From the NCBI GenBank assembly GCA_031841125.1, contig CM063112.1, positions 63,045,722-63,109,721 of the forward strand: DNA of 64,000 nt, read 5' to 3'. The first letter of the stretch is position 1; the number at the start of each line of letters is the position of its first letter. A program made the translations under genes and the position numbers. Below, piece after piece: positions 34,901 through 47,336 of this stretch. Under the pieces are notes generated by a model. The model was not told where the DNA came from. It did not search any database and saw only the letters and a list, made by a program, of their open reading frames with translations. The stretch comes from Acanthococcus lagerstroemiae (taxonomy: Eukaryota; Arthropoda; Insecta; Hemiptera; Eriococcidae).

Positions 34901-37900
34901 TTGCGGTCTTCTTTTGTAACATGTCTTCACAAAAATTACCTTATGTTGCGTTATAACGTTACGTACAAGCTACAACAGTTGTCCTTTCTGTGCAAGATGC
35001 TGAGCTTCTATGATACTGTTCTTAAATACCTTACTAAGACAGCATACTTCACTCTCGAACTTGCCATTTGTATTGCTTGAGTCTCAAATCACGGAAATTG
35101 TTATTCTTAACAAGTCCTGTGGGATACTTTCAATAACTTTTAATTACCATGATTTTTTTCAGTCAAGTTTTACTATCTGTTGGCATTGCACCCGACAGCC
35201 AACCGAAAGTGCGCAGATTACCTGCAGGTAAATAAATACCTACCTACCTTTACAGACCTGTGTTAAGATTTAATTTATTACAAATCTTTGTCAAACCGTT
35301 TCTTCCAATCAAATTTCACGAATCGTACTATTCAAATTTGGATGTAGCCACGAATCACATATTAACATAACACGAAATTTACTCATAAAAACGGGAGCCA
35401 TACCTTACTATGACTCTAACTCACTATGGATCACTTAACTGTAGTCAGTTTTTGATAGAAAGTATACTTCCAATCATAAGCGGCATGTTGCTACTTGGCT
35501 GTTGGCAAAATAAGTAGTAAAGTAGTAGTATTACCAATTTTATGACCTTATTGCCCGCCTGGATAAATCACATATTAAGATGACGTGTGGAAACGTACAG
35601 CTAATATCAATATAGTTTGGATAGTTTACTGCAATCAGTTTCGAGTGCCAGACCAATTCAAGTCATGATTTTAGTGGGAAAGAATAAATTGGGAATTTTT
35701 CGTTTATTGGTTGGAACAGCTCATCCCAGCTAGCACAAAGTAGGAAATCTGAAATAATATCAGTATGATATTGACATGGCAGATACATTAATGACCGAAG
35801 ATTTGTATCAGGAAGGTATCATCTGGCATCTGCTTATTTAGTGGAAGTAACGACAATGGTATCAGGCTAATATGAAAAGATGAAATTGATATCTCTAGGT
35901 GCCTTCATTATACTTTCCTGATGTAAAGTTACAAACATTACGGTATCATTTGAGTATCACACTGAAATTGTTATAGCGTTCCACTCCTTTGTACTCAGCT
36001 GAGATAGTGTGTATGAAATTACATATTTAGCTATTTAGTTGGCTTTGATTAGGTTCAGTAGCATTCGTCTTTACCATCACCGTCATGCTACAGCATATGT
36101 TCTAGTCCTCGGTTCCTATTTGATATGGTGTCTATCCTGATAAAATACTGCTGTCAATGTATAAAGTCTTAATTGATTTTGGCAGTTAATTAAATTATCA
36201 TCTTATGACCATAGGCGGTGTACTTGCACGGTTGTGATAGAATAAATTAAATCGTCAGAAGCCTTGGATCTAACTTTTTTTTGTTGAAACAAATTAATCT
36301 GAATCATTAGTTTGGAGGGGGTCCAGTTGAACACAATAACACACCGCTGCCAGTTTAAACAAGATCTTCTTTCAATGGCTACGTTGCACTTGGTCTCCTA
36401 TAAAACATCTAAATTTGGGAACAGTTACTGCGCGAATTTATGCTCACGCATATCAAATTCCGCTAGATAGAACCAATTTTGTGTGAGCATTTCAATTGTG
36501 ATTCATCGAGTTGATCTTGTATAAAAATAATAATTACGAAGATTCGTGAATATTCTTAATCCTGAACTTGGACCTGAATTTTCGGTACTGGTTTCTGATG
36601 CTAAATATTCCAATAGTATCCCAATGCGCCTAAAATAAGACTTATATCGTGTTTTTATTTCTCGATTTACATGCACTACGTACTTATTTGTAACAATGTC
36701 TGGTGAAAACAAATCATAACCGGTTACTAATTCTCTTTACTTCCGATTTCGCAGATCATCCACCAGTCAATACAGTCAGTGTGCTTCCTTCTGCTTGCGA
36801 CAATCATGATCAGGATACACAGGCCAGTTCAAGATCCTCTGCCAGTCCTGTTATCGAGAAAATCGACGTAAAAAACGTATCAGTTTTGTGCGAAAGAGTG
36901 GGGACCTCTTCCCGCTATAATCTGCGACAAAAGATGATTCCTAATTTCTTGTTCCTCGCCAGAGGTTCTTTTGGAAACCGAAAAAAAACTGAAAGTATAG
37001 ACGTGAAGAAGACTGACGATATGAATGCAATACCCGAAATTCTAAATGTAAAACACGAACTGTCGGCTACTGATATTTCGGTGACTGGAGAGCCAGATGC
37101 CATTGTGTTAACTGAAACTGAATCCAAGCATGAATTGGATATCGAAATGACATCTTGTTCCGATTCACAGCCGCCTGAATTACCTGTGACTGATGCGACA
37201 AATGCTTGCGAGGAGAATGTCACGTTGCCCGAAGTCGATAGCCAAAAAATCGACGATCAAACTGAAAATTCGAAGTCATGTTTACCCAAATTCTACGTTG
37301 AAAATCCGTTGAAAATCGTGGAGCCGGCAGTCGCGTGGGTGTCTCCACTCGAAGAAGTTTGGTCCAAAATCAAGTATTTGCGTTTCGAGATGCCAGAATT
37401 GCTAAATGAAAACGAGGAAAATGATTTGGTACCCTGCTTGAAACGGGTTACGGATATGGCATTTTATTCGAAACGGAGAGACAGTGAGTTTGTTTTCGCC
37501 TATTTATTTTGCCCCCGTGATATCGTCCAGCAACTTGTTCATTTTTTCTTGAGAACAACCCGAATGAATGAAACGATACGATAGGAATGAAGTAATACGT
37601 AATGGTCTGAGACATTGAAAATGTAAGCATTATGGAAGAAGTTGAGTAAATTTGAAATGTTCCCTCCATTCGGGTTGTTTTTAAGATCAACTTCGAGTTC
37701 CGCCATTTCAAATTTTTTGTTCAGAATAGGCTCCCAGAATTAGGGCTGTAGTTTCATTGGCCCTTTCCGCGGTTTCTTGAAAATATGTGCAGAAGGGTTT
37801 GAGCGCTGACGAAATTATCCCGTGCGCTAACAAAGCGCTGGCAAGTGTGCCTATTTTTAACAAGAAATTTGGAACTGAGGGTGAGGGCTGGAGAAATGAA

Positions 37901-40900
37901 CCTTCTCTCGTAGATTAGAGGAACAGTTAGAGAAACGTTGTGGAGATATTGAAAAAATGGGGCGAAGAACCTCATCTAGCGAAAATTTGATTAACTTGAA
38001 TTATTGCTCTGTTTACAGAACCGGGATCGGTGACACCTGTCGAAAAGATTATCAAATTCGATAAAGTGAAGGAGGCTTTGGAAAGTTACCGCTTAGAGAA
38101 GAATTCCAGAACAGCCTGGAATAATTTAATTTCATCAATTAACCAATCAAATAGGACCACAGTCAGCTAGTACGTAATACTTTTTCATGCTTTCTGTGTG
38201 AGAGAAAGGGCTGATCGTACCTTATAATTTAGACAGACAGCTGGACTGATTGACGATACACGTATGAAAGTAAGGAGGAAGATAAAGAAACAGAAGACTC
38301 AGTCAAGACCCGTAGATTCACAGTCAGTTAGACTGACAGACAGACACGCAGTTGGACGAATAGTGAAGAGTTGTCAGACAGAAATTGAAGCCCGTAACAC
38401 CTTTCTGCCCCGTTCCCTACATGAAATAATCTAGGCTTTTAGACAATTCGAGATTGCAAGCCAAATAAGTTGAAAGTGTACTGATTGACTGTTATCATAG
38501 TGTCCATGTTGGAGTGTGAGTGAACTTGGTAAATTCTGTATGTAGGGTGTGCAATTCACAATTTCTTTCTTCTGTAGTCTGGAGTACTTTCGGCTGTTAT
38601 GCCATCTTCAGTGGAGTCTGGACTACAGAAGAAGGAAATTGTGAATTGGCACACCCTACATACAGAATGTTAGATCACAGTCGTCCGAATAAATGAATTG
38701 GCGGGCAGAAATTGAAACCCGCGATGCCTCCTCTCCCTTGAAAAAATCTAAAATGTGTGGCTATTCGATTTCTAGCCAAACGAGTCGACGAATGTACTGT
38801 TAGATTAATAGAGAATAAACCGTGTAGTGGGGAGCAGGAGGCTGGCGTGAACGAACAAATGCCAGCGTTGAGTCTCGGTGGCCAAAATTCTTATCATTTA
38901 TTTATTTGTGTTCGTATAGTAGATATTAATTATAATTTTTTATTTCAGTGCAATGACAGCAGTGATCACGAACTCTGTTAAGCGCCAAACTTCGCCGGAC
39001 ATGAAAATCATTCACGAATTAGTCCCCCTTTGTATCGATATTGAATTCAAGGTGTTCAAAGGGTTCCTGGATGCTATGAAAACCCACCTGAAGTCTGAAA
39101 TGTTCGCGAAAATTTTTAAGGCTGATGAGAACTCTGGTGGTGGTCTTAGTATGGTAAGTTGTAGAAGATTGAAGGTTATTCAAATGTCGAGGGCTGCTGG
39201 TTATTCTAGTTGCGGGCATTGAAAATGCTGCAAATTTGAAGCGTGGAATCATTAGATACAAGCCCGTGCACAGAGGATGATTTTGGAGATTCCTGTCCCA
39301 GTCTATCTTTAGTCCAAAGTACTGTGATTTTAAATAAATACTCGATGCGTATATGAGTGGAACTTATGGAGTACGGTGTGATGAAACAGAATGGCTAGAC
39401 TCCCTCGCGTAGTGCAATCCTTCGATCAAGCTCTCTAGGTTCTCGACTATTAATTAGTCACTAAGACGGCTTAACATTCTCTGTAATTAATTTGTTTTCA
39501 GATCTCGTGTACACTTTTATGGAGTAGATTTTACACGATATTGTGTAAAACCTCCGAGGATATACATAGAACCACAGAAGATATCAACAATGTATTGAAT
39601 TTGGTTTACGAAAGTTTGGATCTCCTGAAAAACCGAGCTCATCCGATAGCCTATGGGGTGTTAACTGAATGGCCAGAGGTGTTCAGCTATAGTATCCCTC
39701 AGAGTACGTAATGTGACTAATTTTATTTCGAATAACCTCTCGTTGAAGTCGGCTGAAGTACCGTGACTGTTAGCATTCGAAGGAATTGTCGTTTACAGTG
39801 TTATATTCGAGTATACTTCAGATGCGTGGAAAATCTCCCTCACAATGTATCCTGTTTTTCTAAAAAATAATACGATATTTTTATATTTTGCAGGTAGTTT
39901 ATTGATTCCGATGATCCTGTTCTGTCTTATACATCACAAAATGACGTACAACGTCATGCTGTACAAAACTATGGAAGTGCAGAAATTGATCGGGCAACTG
40001 TACGGCGTTAAATTAGGCAATAAGACAGCAGAACAATATGCCAAGGAAGCTATGCAGAAAGTGGATGACCCTTGTAAGTTATCTTGAAATACACGTAATA
40101 TTAATACTGTTACTGGAGTAAAATGAAAATTTCGGAGTAGAGCTGTCTAGGAGAGCTGACAAATATTCCAAGACTAGGTTCTGTGTCGAAGGATGTCAAG
40201 CAGACTCGCCTTGTGTAATGTAACAGGCTACGAGATCTTTTTATTTCCGGCCACCGCCTCTAATCGAAAGTCATGGAGTAAGGAAGTATGGCAGCACAGC
40301 TTACATGGCTAGTGAGCCGACCTCACGTGGTTCTGTATGGAGAAGATTCTTACTTTCGTATTTTTTTTTGGTAAATTTAAGTTGAAAATTGAAGGGAATG
40401 TACATTCATTGAACTACGGTTGATTTCCTTTCGCATACGTATCAGAAATATCCCAATAACGATTTATATGCATACCGATTCAAATGGAAATAATGCACTC
40501 TTGCCGTATATCCTCTTCAAAATTTTGCGAAAATGGATGTATATATCTCCCTCAGTTTATCAGTGAACAAGCTGAACTAACTTTTCAAACATGTATCTAG
40601 TGTTTGCTCTGTTCCTACATATTCTTTAGGAAACGAAAGTCATTTCCGAAATTTATAGCTGAGGTTATTTATCTGTATCAGCTTTTGTTTTCCTAATCTT
40701 TAAAGTGTGTCATAACTAGAGTTCGGATTTTCATACGCTTTTGTGTGCATAAAACATGCATTTATTTTCGTCAAAATATGCACTTATCCAGCAAAAATGC
40801 ACGTTTATACTACATCGATATGGGTATCTTTTGACAGGATTTTTTAATTTGAAGGTCATTTTTTAAAACAGAAGGCGTTCTGGAGTCAGTCACTTTCGTA

Positions 40901-43900
40901 TTGAATTTCAGATTTAAATGGTAGTACTTTCGACGTATCGGTATGAAAATTTTTTTCCAGAATTTCTTGGTTTTTTCAGGTTTGTTATTTTCAGTGAAAA
41001 AAAAAAAAAAAAGAAAAAAAGAAAAAAAATTTGGCTAAAATTTCCAAAATATGACTGAAAAATGAAAAAAAAAAAAAAAAAAGTCAAATTATGAGGAAAT
41101 ATGCGCTTAAAACGTCTAAAATATGCAAAATATGCACTATCAAATTGGGCTCATTTTACTCAGAATGTTAAGATCCGCAAAGATCTACACGATATGCGCG
41201 ATCTTCTCCAATATAGGAAAACATGACAAATCATAAAAATCCGAGCTCTAGTCATAACCTTGTATATGTATCTTTGTTTCATGTTTTGATTACTGTTTTG
41301 TGTTCGTAGTTTGGGTTGATGCTATAGTTTTGCTGTGCAAACGACAAATGTTCTCGTGGGCGTACACTCAAGTAATTATGAAGTACATGCTGCCAATATT
41401 ACGAAAATGGGAAAGCGAAGTCTTCTGTGAAACGATAATGTTCAATGTGTTGCAAGCATTACGTAAGTCTAAAGTGTTCATCCTGAGTATAATGTTCTTT
41501 TACAGTTGATACGATACCGTAAGAAACATGCGACGCGAAGCGAACATTTCCTGTGTATTGAAATCGGTTATACTGTCTAATCGGGTCATTTTCGTGTTTC
41601 AGAGAGAATCGTGACAGCCTGCCCGTACGAGACAACTCAAAACCATCTCTATAATTTGGACGCCATTGTGCAGACGGCATCGAGTATTTTATCGAATCAC
41701 AAAAGTAAGTTAGTAACCTGAGAAAAATGGTCCATGTGATTTCCTATTCACATTGACGGAATAGTGTTGGTAAACTTTCGTAAATGAGATGAAAACAGTC
41801 GCGAGTGAGCATGCTCTGAAATTGTGGCAAAACTGACAAAAATGCTTTTCTGGAAACGAAAACAAGAATCCTGATGCCTCCCGCCGCCTATGCTGTTGCA
41901 TCTGCGGGAAAATGAGAGAAAACTTGTTTCGTTAGTCAATTATAAGCGGAAGGGGGTTGTTGTTGAATTAAAATATCTTATTACGTTTAGTAACACCCTG
42001 TATAATAATTCTTTAAAGGCCTGTCAAGAACTGTCGATGGCATCTAGAAGTTCTGGGGAACGTGAATTGTCCTCAGTACTTCATTCAAGACCACCCCTGA
42101 CAATTCGATAAAATTGATGCTTACTTTCTTGTAATAGGCTAAGTAGACCGAAAAAAGAGGCTTGTAACAAGTTTGATAGAATTGTTGAGGGTGATGTTGT
42201 AGGAGCATACTGAAAATCCCCGTCACCTCCTTTGCCCTATTTTTTTGAAAAGTTCGACCCTCTTCCTCCTTTTAGCATCTTTTTTTGTCAAAAATCTCGA
42301 GTATTAGGGGATATAAAGAAGATTTTTCGGCCAAAAATTATTCTACCCCAGATTCTCAGTAAAAGTAGTCTCTAATAATTTTTCCGTATCTACTCCAGAA
42401 ACGTCAAAAATGGGAGGAAGGGGTTCGAAATATTAAACACCGGCCTTGTGGAAAGTTTGTTTATTCCACCGGTCACTCCGGTCAAGTCGTATGACATTGA
42501 AAAATTAACAGAAAATTTTCGCACAAAAACGGCTGTAAAATTATTGAAAAAGTCAAATTACGAGTAAACGATTTTTGTCCATTAAATCAAAGTTTGTAGA
42601 GCTTTTTTCTCAGTTCATGGGATTTTGAGCATTGGAGGAGTCCACATTTTACGTGCACTTGATTCTGTATTTCCGTAGCTTTCCATCACTTGAAATTTTT
42701 GTCAACCCTGAGACACGACACATGTGAAATGGAGTTTTTGTGTTTCAACCGCTTGGACAGGCAGTATCTTGGGGAACAGTGAGGTATTTGAAGACTTCGA
42801 ATTCAATCTTAATATTACATTTGCCCTTGAATTAAAAATTGTAGTGCCAGAGATGAGGGCCAAGGTTTAAACATGTTGTAAAATATTTTATGATTACTCG
42901 AACTTGAAAACTGTGGTGATAGGAGTGGGGAACATGATCAAAAACGTCATACTATACAAGATGGGTATTAAATATAAAATAGGTATTCGTGATTTTCGTG
43001 ATCATCTGTGTATTGTAACTGTTGCATTGAGGAGGAGAGGCCTGAACTAAACATTGAAGAAAAATATGTTATGCGCATTATCAGTTAGTTGAAGTTGGGA
43101 GTTGCTGAATTTTTTTTTTTTTTTTTTTTTCGTTTCCAGTTGCTCTTCAACTCGAAAACAGTGGTATTGAATTGGGGATGTGTCAACGTTGTCATAATAG
43201 TACAAGTAATCCATAAGTGTGAGGCGCGTTGAGCTTCTTTTTTATAACAACCGTTTCTTTTCAAAATGTATCGCCTCTAAAAAGCTCAAAATCGCCATTC
43301 TTTGCTGAAGAAGACGTATAAAAAATATATTTGTGATCGGTAATGTAGACTCACGGGAATAAATCGTAATTTTCGTATCACTCTTTTTAAGGGAGGGTAC
43401 ATATAAACAATGTGTGCTGTGCTATGTATTTTTTTTTTAATTCCACGGCTCCTGCTCCGTTCCGAATACCACAGTTATAAATTTACGGTCAAAATTATCG
43501 TGAATATTTCAGCAAACAAGTACCTTACATTTGGCACCCATGTTGTGTACTATAACATTTTCGATAGTAGTTCCCGTCTCCGCTCCCATAATTTCCGATA
43601 CTGAATAAAACTGGCATCAAAAATGAATTAAGTGACTCCAAGAACTCTAAATGTGATGCGTATGTTATATTTTTCATCTTTCCAATTTTGACCCCTCTCC
43701 TCTCCCCTGATGCTACATTTATCGAAAACGGTGTGAAAGTAATGTGAATACTGAATCCAGCAGTTTAGAGGCAAATTGATGTCAGAATTGAATTCGGGGT
43801 CCTCGAGTACCTCGTAGTCGATCTCGATGGAATTTTTGTATACTTTATTAGTCGGAAAACTTCAGTGAAAATACCGTCCGTCCAGAGTATCGAAACAAAA

Positions 43901-45160
43901 ACACTCGATGCCACAATTTGTGTGATATTCGAGGAGTGGGAACCGGGGAAGAAAAGATCCCCAAAAAGGGAAAGCTACGGAGGTAGGGTTCTGTCAGAGT
44001 TCCTTTTTCTGTTTACTGAGGCTCTCTGATAGTGTTATGTCTTGAAATTTATGTCCTTGAAAGTAGCCGGAGGTGGTAGGGACGAAGGCCGGGATTTAGA
44101 TATCAGGCTCGGAGTTTTTTTTTCAGGGGGGGGGGGAGTTTTGGTTTTTAATGTATAGAGAGATAGAGAGATGTCTTTTTATGTCTTATTATGTCGGTTA
44201 TGTCTTAAAACTTGGGGATCTTTTAAGTTGAAACAGATTATGTCCTTGAAAGTAGCTGATCTGCCCCTGCAATTTTTCTGATTTTTAGGTAGGCAATCCG
44301 CAGTATGGGTAATTATGTCATTATATGTCTTTTTATGTCTTATTATGTTTGTTATGTCTTAGACGAAGGCTGGGATTTAGATATCAGGCTCCTTGGAGTT
44401 TTTTCTTTTCAGGAGAGGGGGAGGAGTGTTGGTTTTTAATATATAGAGAGATAAGGGGTCCTTGAAATTATAACGATTTTTTCAGAGGTCCTTGAAAATT
44501 TTTCGTTGAGAACCCCTGTTCTACAGATTTTTGAAAAGAAAAGTTCTTTAGGAGAAGAGGGCGAAAGGTTAGGCTCCCTAAAAAATTAACGATAGGAATA
44601 GTGCGGGGACTTTGGTTTGTTAGGACAGCATTCTCAACAGTTTTCAGCGAACTCCTTACCTCTTTTTCCTCCAATTTTCCTTATTTGCCTGAACTAAAAC
44701 TGGTTAAGACTCGATAATGATTCGTACAAAAAACCGCAGACCCATCAAATCATCGATAGTACCGATTTCATGTGCTTATAATTTATATTTCCGTTCCACA
44801 GGTTCTCGACGGTTGCAAGAGACGGCCGCTCTTCTAGTATGCGAATTGAGCGCATGGCGGTTCACGGCATGTTCGAATTTATTATACTCGTGGACACCCA
44901 CCGATGGAGTGATTAGTTCGCACGTATTGCAGAAGTTGAAACTCATAATGCACAAAAAGAAGCCGCGTCCCGATTGGCTGGCATTTTTCAATCCTGTCGA
45001 TTGTTCGAGGCAAGGGAGAAAGAGGCCGAATTCGGAATTCAAATCCGAACAAGGCATGAGTAACGGAAGCATACCTGTGGGTGTCCCTCGCAAGAAGAAA
45101 ACGTGCGTAAAAAATAAGAAGAAAAACAAGAAGAAAAATAAGAAAATGAAAAAAAAGTAA
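28963..45160 (+). CDS. large repeat-rich coiled-coil protein, candidate little elongation complex subunit 1 (ICE1)-like
   Basis: Thirteen coding exons: 28963-29042, 29127-29247, 29422-29572, 29697-29804, 30711-33884, 36755-37483, 38019-38169, 38949-39153, 39502-39703, 39894-40073, 41310-41462, 41603-41704, 44802-45160. All are GT-AG and in frame, giving about 1,904 residues. Residues 1-150 are coiled coil (LQIRVSELETELKEKE). The 3.2-kb exon 5 encodes acidic, disordered, repetitive sequence. Exons 8-13 encode a helical region with LTEWPEVFS and WVDAIVLLCKRQMFSW. The chain ends in a Lys/Asn-rich, nuclear-targeting-like tail. This plan and the W-x-D-A-I-x-L-L-C segment resemble ICE1, a scaffold for snRNA transcription by Pol II, but I rely on memory and the middle is unalignable. 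The ATG follows an acceptor at 28957, so a 5' non-coding exon is expected. Confidence 0.5.
29805..30710 (+). other. intron 4 of the large gene, with a diverged direct repeat
   Basis: A segment with AAATGTGATCTT...ATCARTTTTCAG followed by a GGTAAC-containing phrase occurs near 30015-30075 and again near 30545-30605. No gene is seen. Confidence 0.4.
31156..31425 (+). repeat. three 30-residue tandem repeats in exon 5
   Basis: 90-bp units coding for copies of NPINLDSQVSNVSIFEPV plus an ELKLKGS tail occur three times in succession. The phrase IFDPI reappears alone near 32070, suggesting an older spread of the same module. Confidence 0.8.
31405..31976 (+). repeat. 22-residue acidic tandem repeat with 198-bp higher-order copy
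   Basis: 66-bp units encode variants of ELKSDDRNRESD followed by EEDSxVPA, about nine in a row. Three consecutive units form a 198-bp block that is itself duplicated: ELKPDNRSCETD starts near 31599 and again near 31797. The open frame is kept throughout. Confidence 0.85.
33384..33701 (+). repeat. four 27-residue tandem repeats in exon 5
   Basis: 81-bp units coding for VNKNLxSHGELHASSDAIDY with NSQ and an acidic end, four copies, with very little divergence. This points to recent expansion. Confidence 0.85.
33885..36754 (+). other. 2.9-kb intron 5 of the large gene
   Basis: Contains a diverged tandem duplication of about 84 bp (GATTTACC ... AAGATWTCACGTAC) at about 34015-34080 and 34099-34162, and short poly-C and poly-T runs. 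Short ORFs (34294-35231) are not supported. Confidence 0.4.
38534..38668. repeat. long hairpin (foldback) in an intron of the large gene
   Basis: The arms 38534-38580 and 38620-38667 are nearly perfect reverse complements. The left reads TTCTGTATGTAGGGTGTGCA and ends TTCTGTAGTC; the right begins GACTACAGAAG and ends CACACCCTACATACAGAA. A loop of about 39 bases separates them. It could be a foldback element, a short palindromic MITE or a hairpin RNA source. Confidence 0.75.
40717..41250. mobile_element. hAT-type MITE with perfect 8-bp target duplication
   Basis: A 534-bp element in intron 10 of the large gene. The ends are TAGAGTTCGGATTTTCAT and, reverse complemented, TAGAGCTCGGATTTTTAT. GTCATAAC stands directly outside both (40709-40716 and 41251-41258), the 8-bp duplication expected of hAT transposition. 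The interior is AT-rich, with repeated AAATATGCA and poly-A tracts, and has no transposase. Confidence 0.85.
41705..44801 (+). other. 3.1-kb last intron of the large gene
   Basis: Mostly unremarkable apart from a poly-T run near 43110 and a repeat cluster at 44040-44460. The short ORFs here lack support. Confidence 0.4.
44040..44460. repeat. interspersed duplicated modules and ATGTCTTTTT repeats
   Basis: GACGAAGG followed by GGGATTTAGATATCAGGCTC, a T-run, a G-run and TATAGAGAGATA occurs at about 44083-44170 and 44363-44452. ATGTCTTTTTATGTCTTATT occurs in both intervals, and ATTATGTCCTTGAAAGTAGC near 44049 and 44240. Confidence 0.6.
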
Positions 45161-45289
45161 AATCGGTTAATCGAATTAGCCGTTGAGTAGGTACTAGGCT
45201 GGAACGAAAACGGTCAAGAGGAAAAGCTGAATTCAGACCTTCACTCGGGCCTAGAAGTTGCATTTGGGAATCAAAATGAAGTATGAGAA

Positions 45290-45845
45290 ATATTGATATG
45301 AGGAGTGATTTTCCAAAACGGCCTCTGTCCAGTTTTGTATTTTTTTTTACGGAGAAGAAAAAACTTGGTGTATCCCTGTATTACACCTACATGTCACGGT
45401 TGATAGTCGGGCTGCCTAGTAGAACACTTACAGAAATTTATCTCGTTGAAATATTGAATGTACCTTGTACAGGAGACGCGCTTGACGGTCGTGAAGTGGG
45501 GGATCTCCTGGATAGAGGCCGTTTTGGAACAACATTTTTGAATTATTAGTTTTGGTTTGGCACAAAATTAGACATACTGTGTCTTTCAGTAGATTCTAAT
45601 TCATAAAATTCTCAAGATAATGTCGACTCCTCTGTTGTGATAAAAATATGTGGTCAGAGGCCGTTTTGGAACAACTTTTTTCTTCTCTTTGCGAGTCTAT
45701 TTTGGCTTCTTACATGCGTCAGATTCACGATATCGTGATTTTGTTTAGGCCAGAATGTGTATTAATAGATTCCTCACCAGATGGGGCGCTATAAAACGAT
45801 TTTTCAAAGAAATTGACAGAGGCCGTTTTGGAATATCGGTCCTCA
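45290..45845. repeat. candidate foldback element with iterated AGAGGCCGTTTTGGAA motif
   Basis: The left end near 45297-45330 (ATGAGGAGTGAT, then TTCCAAAACGGCCTCTGTC) is the near reverse complement of the right end 45816-45845. The 16-20-bp motif AGAGGCCGTTTTGGAACAAC also occurs in direct orientation at 45514 and 45656. No target duplication or transposase was found. Confidence 0.5.
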
Positions 45846-46904
45846 TATTTTTCCATTACCCAACGCGAATAAAGTTCCAAATGGAGCTTTACTTGTAATT
45901 AACAAAGTAGTTTTCAGTGATCAGATAGTTGAGTTTATCCAAATATTTATAATTAAGCGAAATGAGCTACGACCCAAAAAACCTCACAAGATATAAATAA
46001 AGCCAATTTCGCTCGTTTGTGGATGTTTAGATGAAAATATCTATTTATGATATTCGAATTACTACTCTAATAACACGTATAATTTCATTTGAAACGTCAC
46101 TCGCGTTGGACCATAGAAAAATTTTAATATTTCATAATGAAATTTTGCCTACTCTAATTTTATTCCTAAATGCAAATTTTAGTCCTATTCGGCCTCCGAA
46201 TTCAAAAGTTTTTGTTCCATCTTAGTGGTACGCTTGTAGCTGCTATGTAAATGTCGGCGACATGCTACCTTAACTGAACTTTCTGTGTTTAGTTTAGCCG
46301 CGTATGTTTTTTCTTTTTCGCGATACAGATGCGGCTACAACTTTGAAAATCGGCTGTGTTACTTCTGTAAGTTTTGTTTTTTTGCATTGAACTTTTAAAC
46401 ATAATTGTTAGAATTTATCTCGCCTATGTACGGAATACCGATTACATAGCTTTTAATAACTTCGTTACGTATTTTAACGAAATGTGACTCCGGGATGCGC
46501 CGGCATCAACATGAGTCGCCCTCTGTGGGGAAGAGCGGTAAAGGGGTTCTTAACTAGTGCGAAAATGGCGAGAGAAAAATGAATTTCTTCCCATTTGTGT
46601 ATCAATGGTAAACACGGAAGTGTACTGCGAGATTCAAAACAAGAAATATGAAAGTTGTGATTCCTCTGGGAATATTTGAAGCGCCAGTATTCGTGTGGAA
46701 TAGTACTAGAGGTTTCCGATGAATTTTCAACGGACGAGTGGGGAAATATTGAACTACGTCTTCGGGGTAATTCAGTTGATTTTTTTCCAGTTCGTCAAAT
46801 GGCCTAAAATGTTGGAATTTAAAGAAGTCTTGCACCCAGAATCCCGCTCTTTCCCATAGAGCCACTGCTGCATCTCCATGGACGAAGTTTTATCAGTTAT
46901 GACC
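45846..46904. other. intergenic, nothing recognised
   Basis: Short ORFs at 46031-46225 and 46602-46865 have no domain or splice support. Confidence 0.4.
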
Positions 46905-47045
46905 CTGTCGTAAGAGTCTTAATAAAATCAGGAAGAGTCGTAAAAGGCTCAATTAAACAAGAGCCTTGAAGAGAAATACGTAAGCTTGATCAAATCTGAA
47001 ATAAGCATCTCAGTTTCAAGGAGTCTTGAAGTCTTATATGTGTAA
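46905..47045. repeat. further copy of the degenerate AGTCTTAA-type repeat
   Basis: GAGTCTTAATAAAATC, AAGAGTCGTAAAAGGCTC, AAGAGCCTTGAAGAG and GGAGTCTTGAAGTC follow one another, the same style as 10780-11730. Confidence 0.4.
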
Positions 47046-47206
47046 AAAGAAGAAAAGGGAGAGAGAAGTAATTCGGAAGACCGGTATGTGGATAAATTAA
47101 GGGAAACTAGATGAATTTATTTTGATATAACGTGTAGTTAGCTTTATTTTACGTTGTGAAAGAATAACGTATATCGGTAATTAATTGAATAATCTACTCT
47201 AGAACA

Positions 47207-47312
47207 TTGGCGAGAGGGTAGGATCGTTAGCGCGTCTGCCGACTGGTACCACTTGGAATTATAAGAAAATAATCGCAATTTGAGTACCGTGATTCGAAAT
47301 CCAGTCAAATAT
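47207..47312 (+). repeat. possible tRNA-derived SINE fragment
   Basis: GGATCGTTAGCGCGTCTGCC resembles the D-arm to anticodon-arm region of a tRNA, and GTGATTCGAAATCC is a good B-box match about 65 bp downstream. The spacing is long and no tail is visible. Confidence 0.3.
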
Positions 47313-47336
47313 TCAAAACCACAGGTATGACTTCAT

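Noticed and set aside
36503..36712. Minus-strand ORF before exon 6 of the large gene
   Set aside because: No domain, no splice support, and it lies in an intron of a plus-strand gene.
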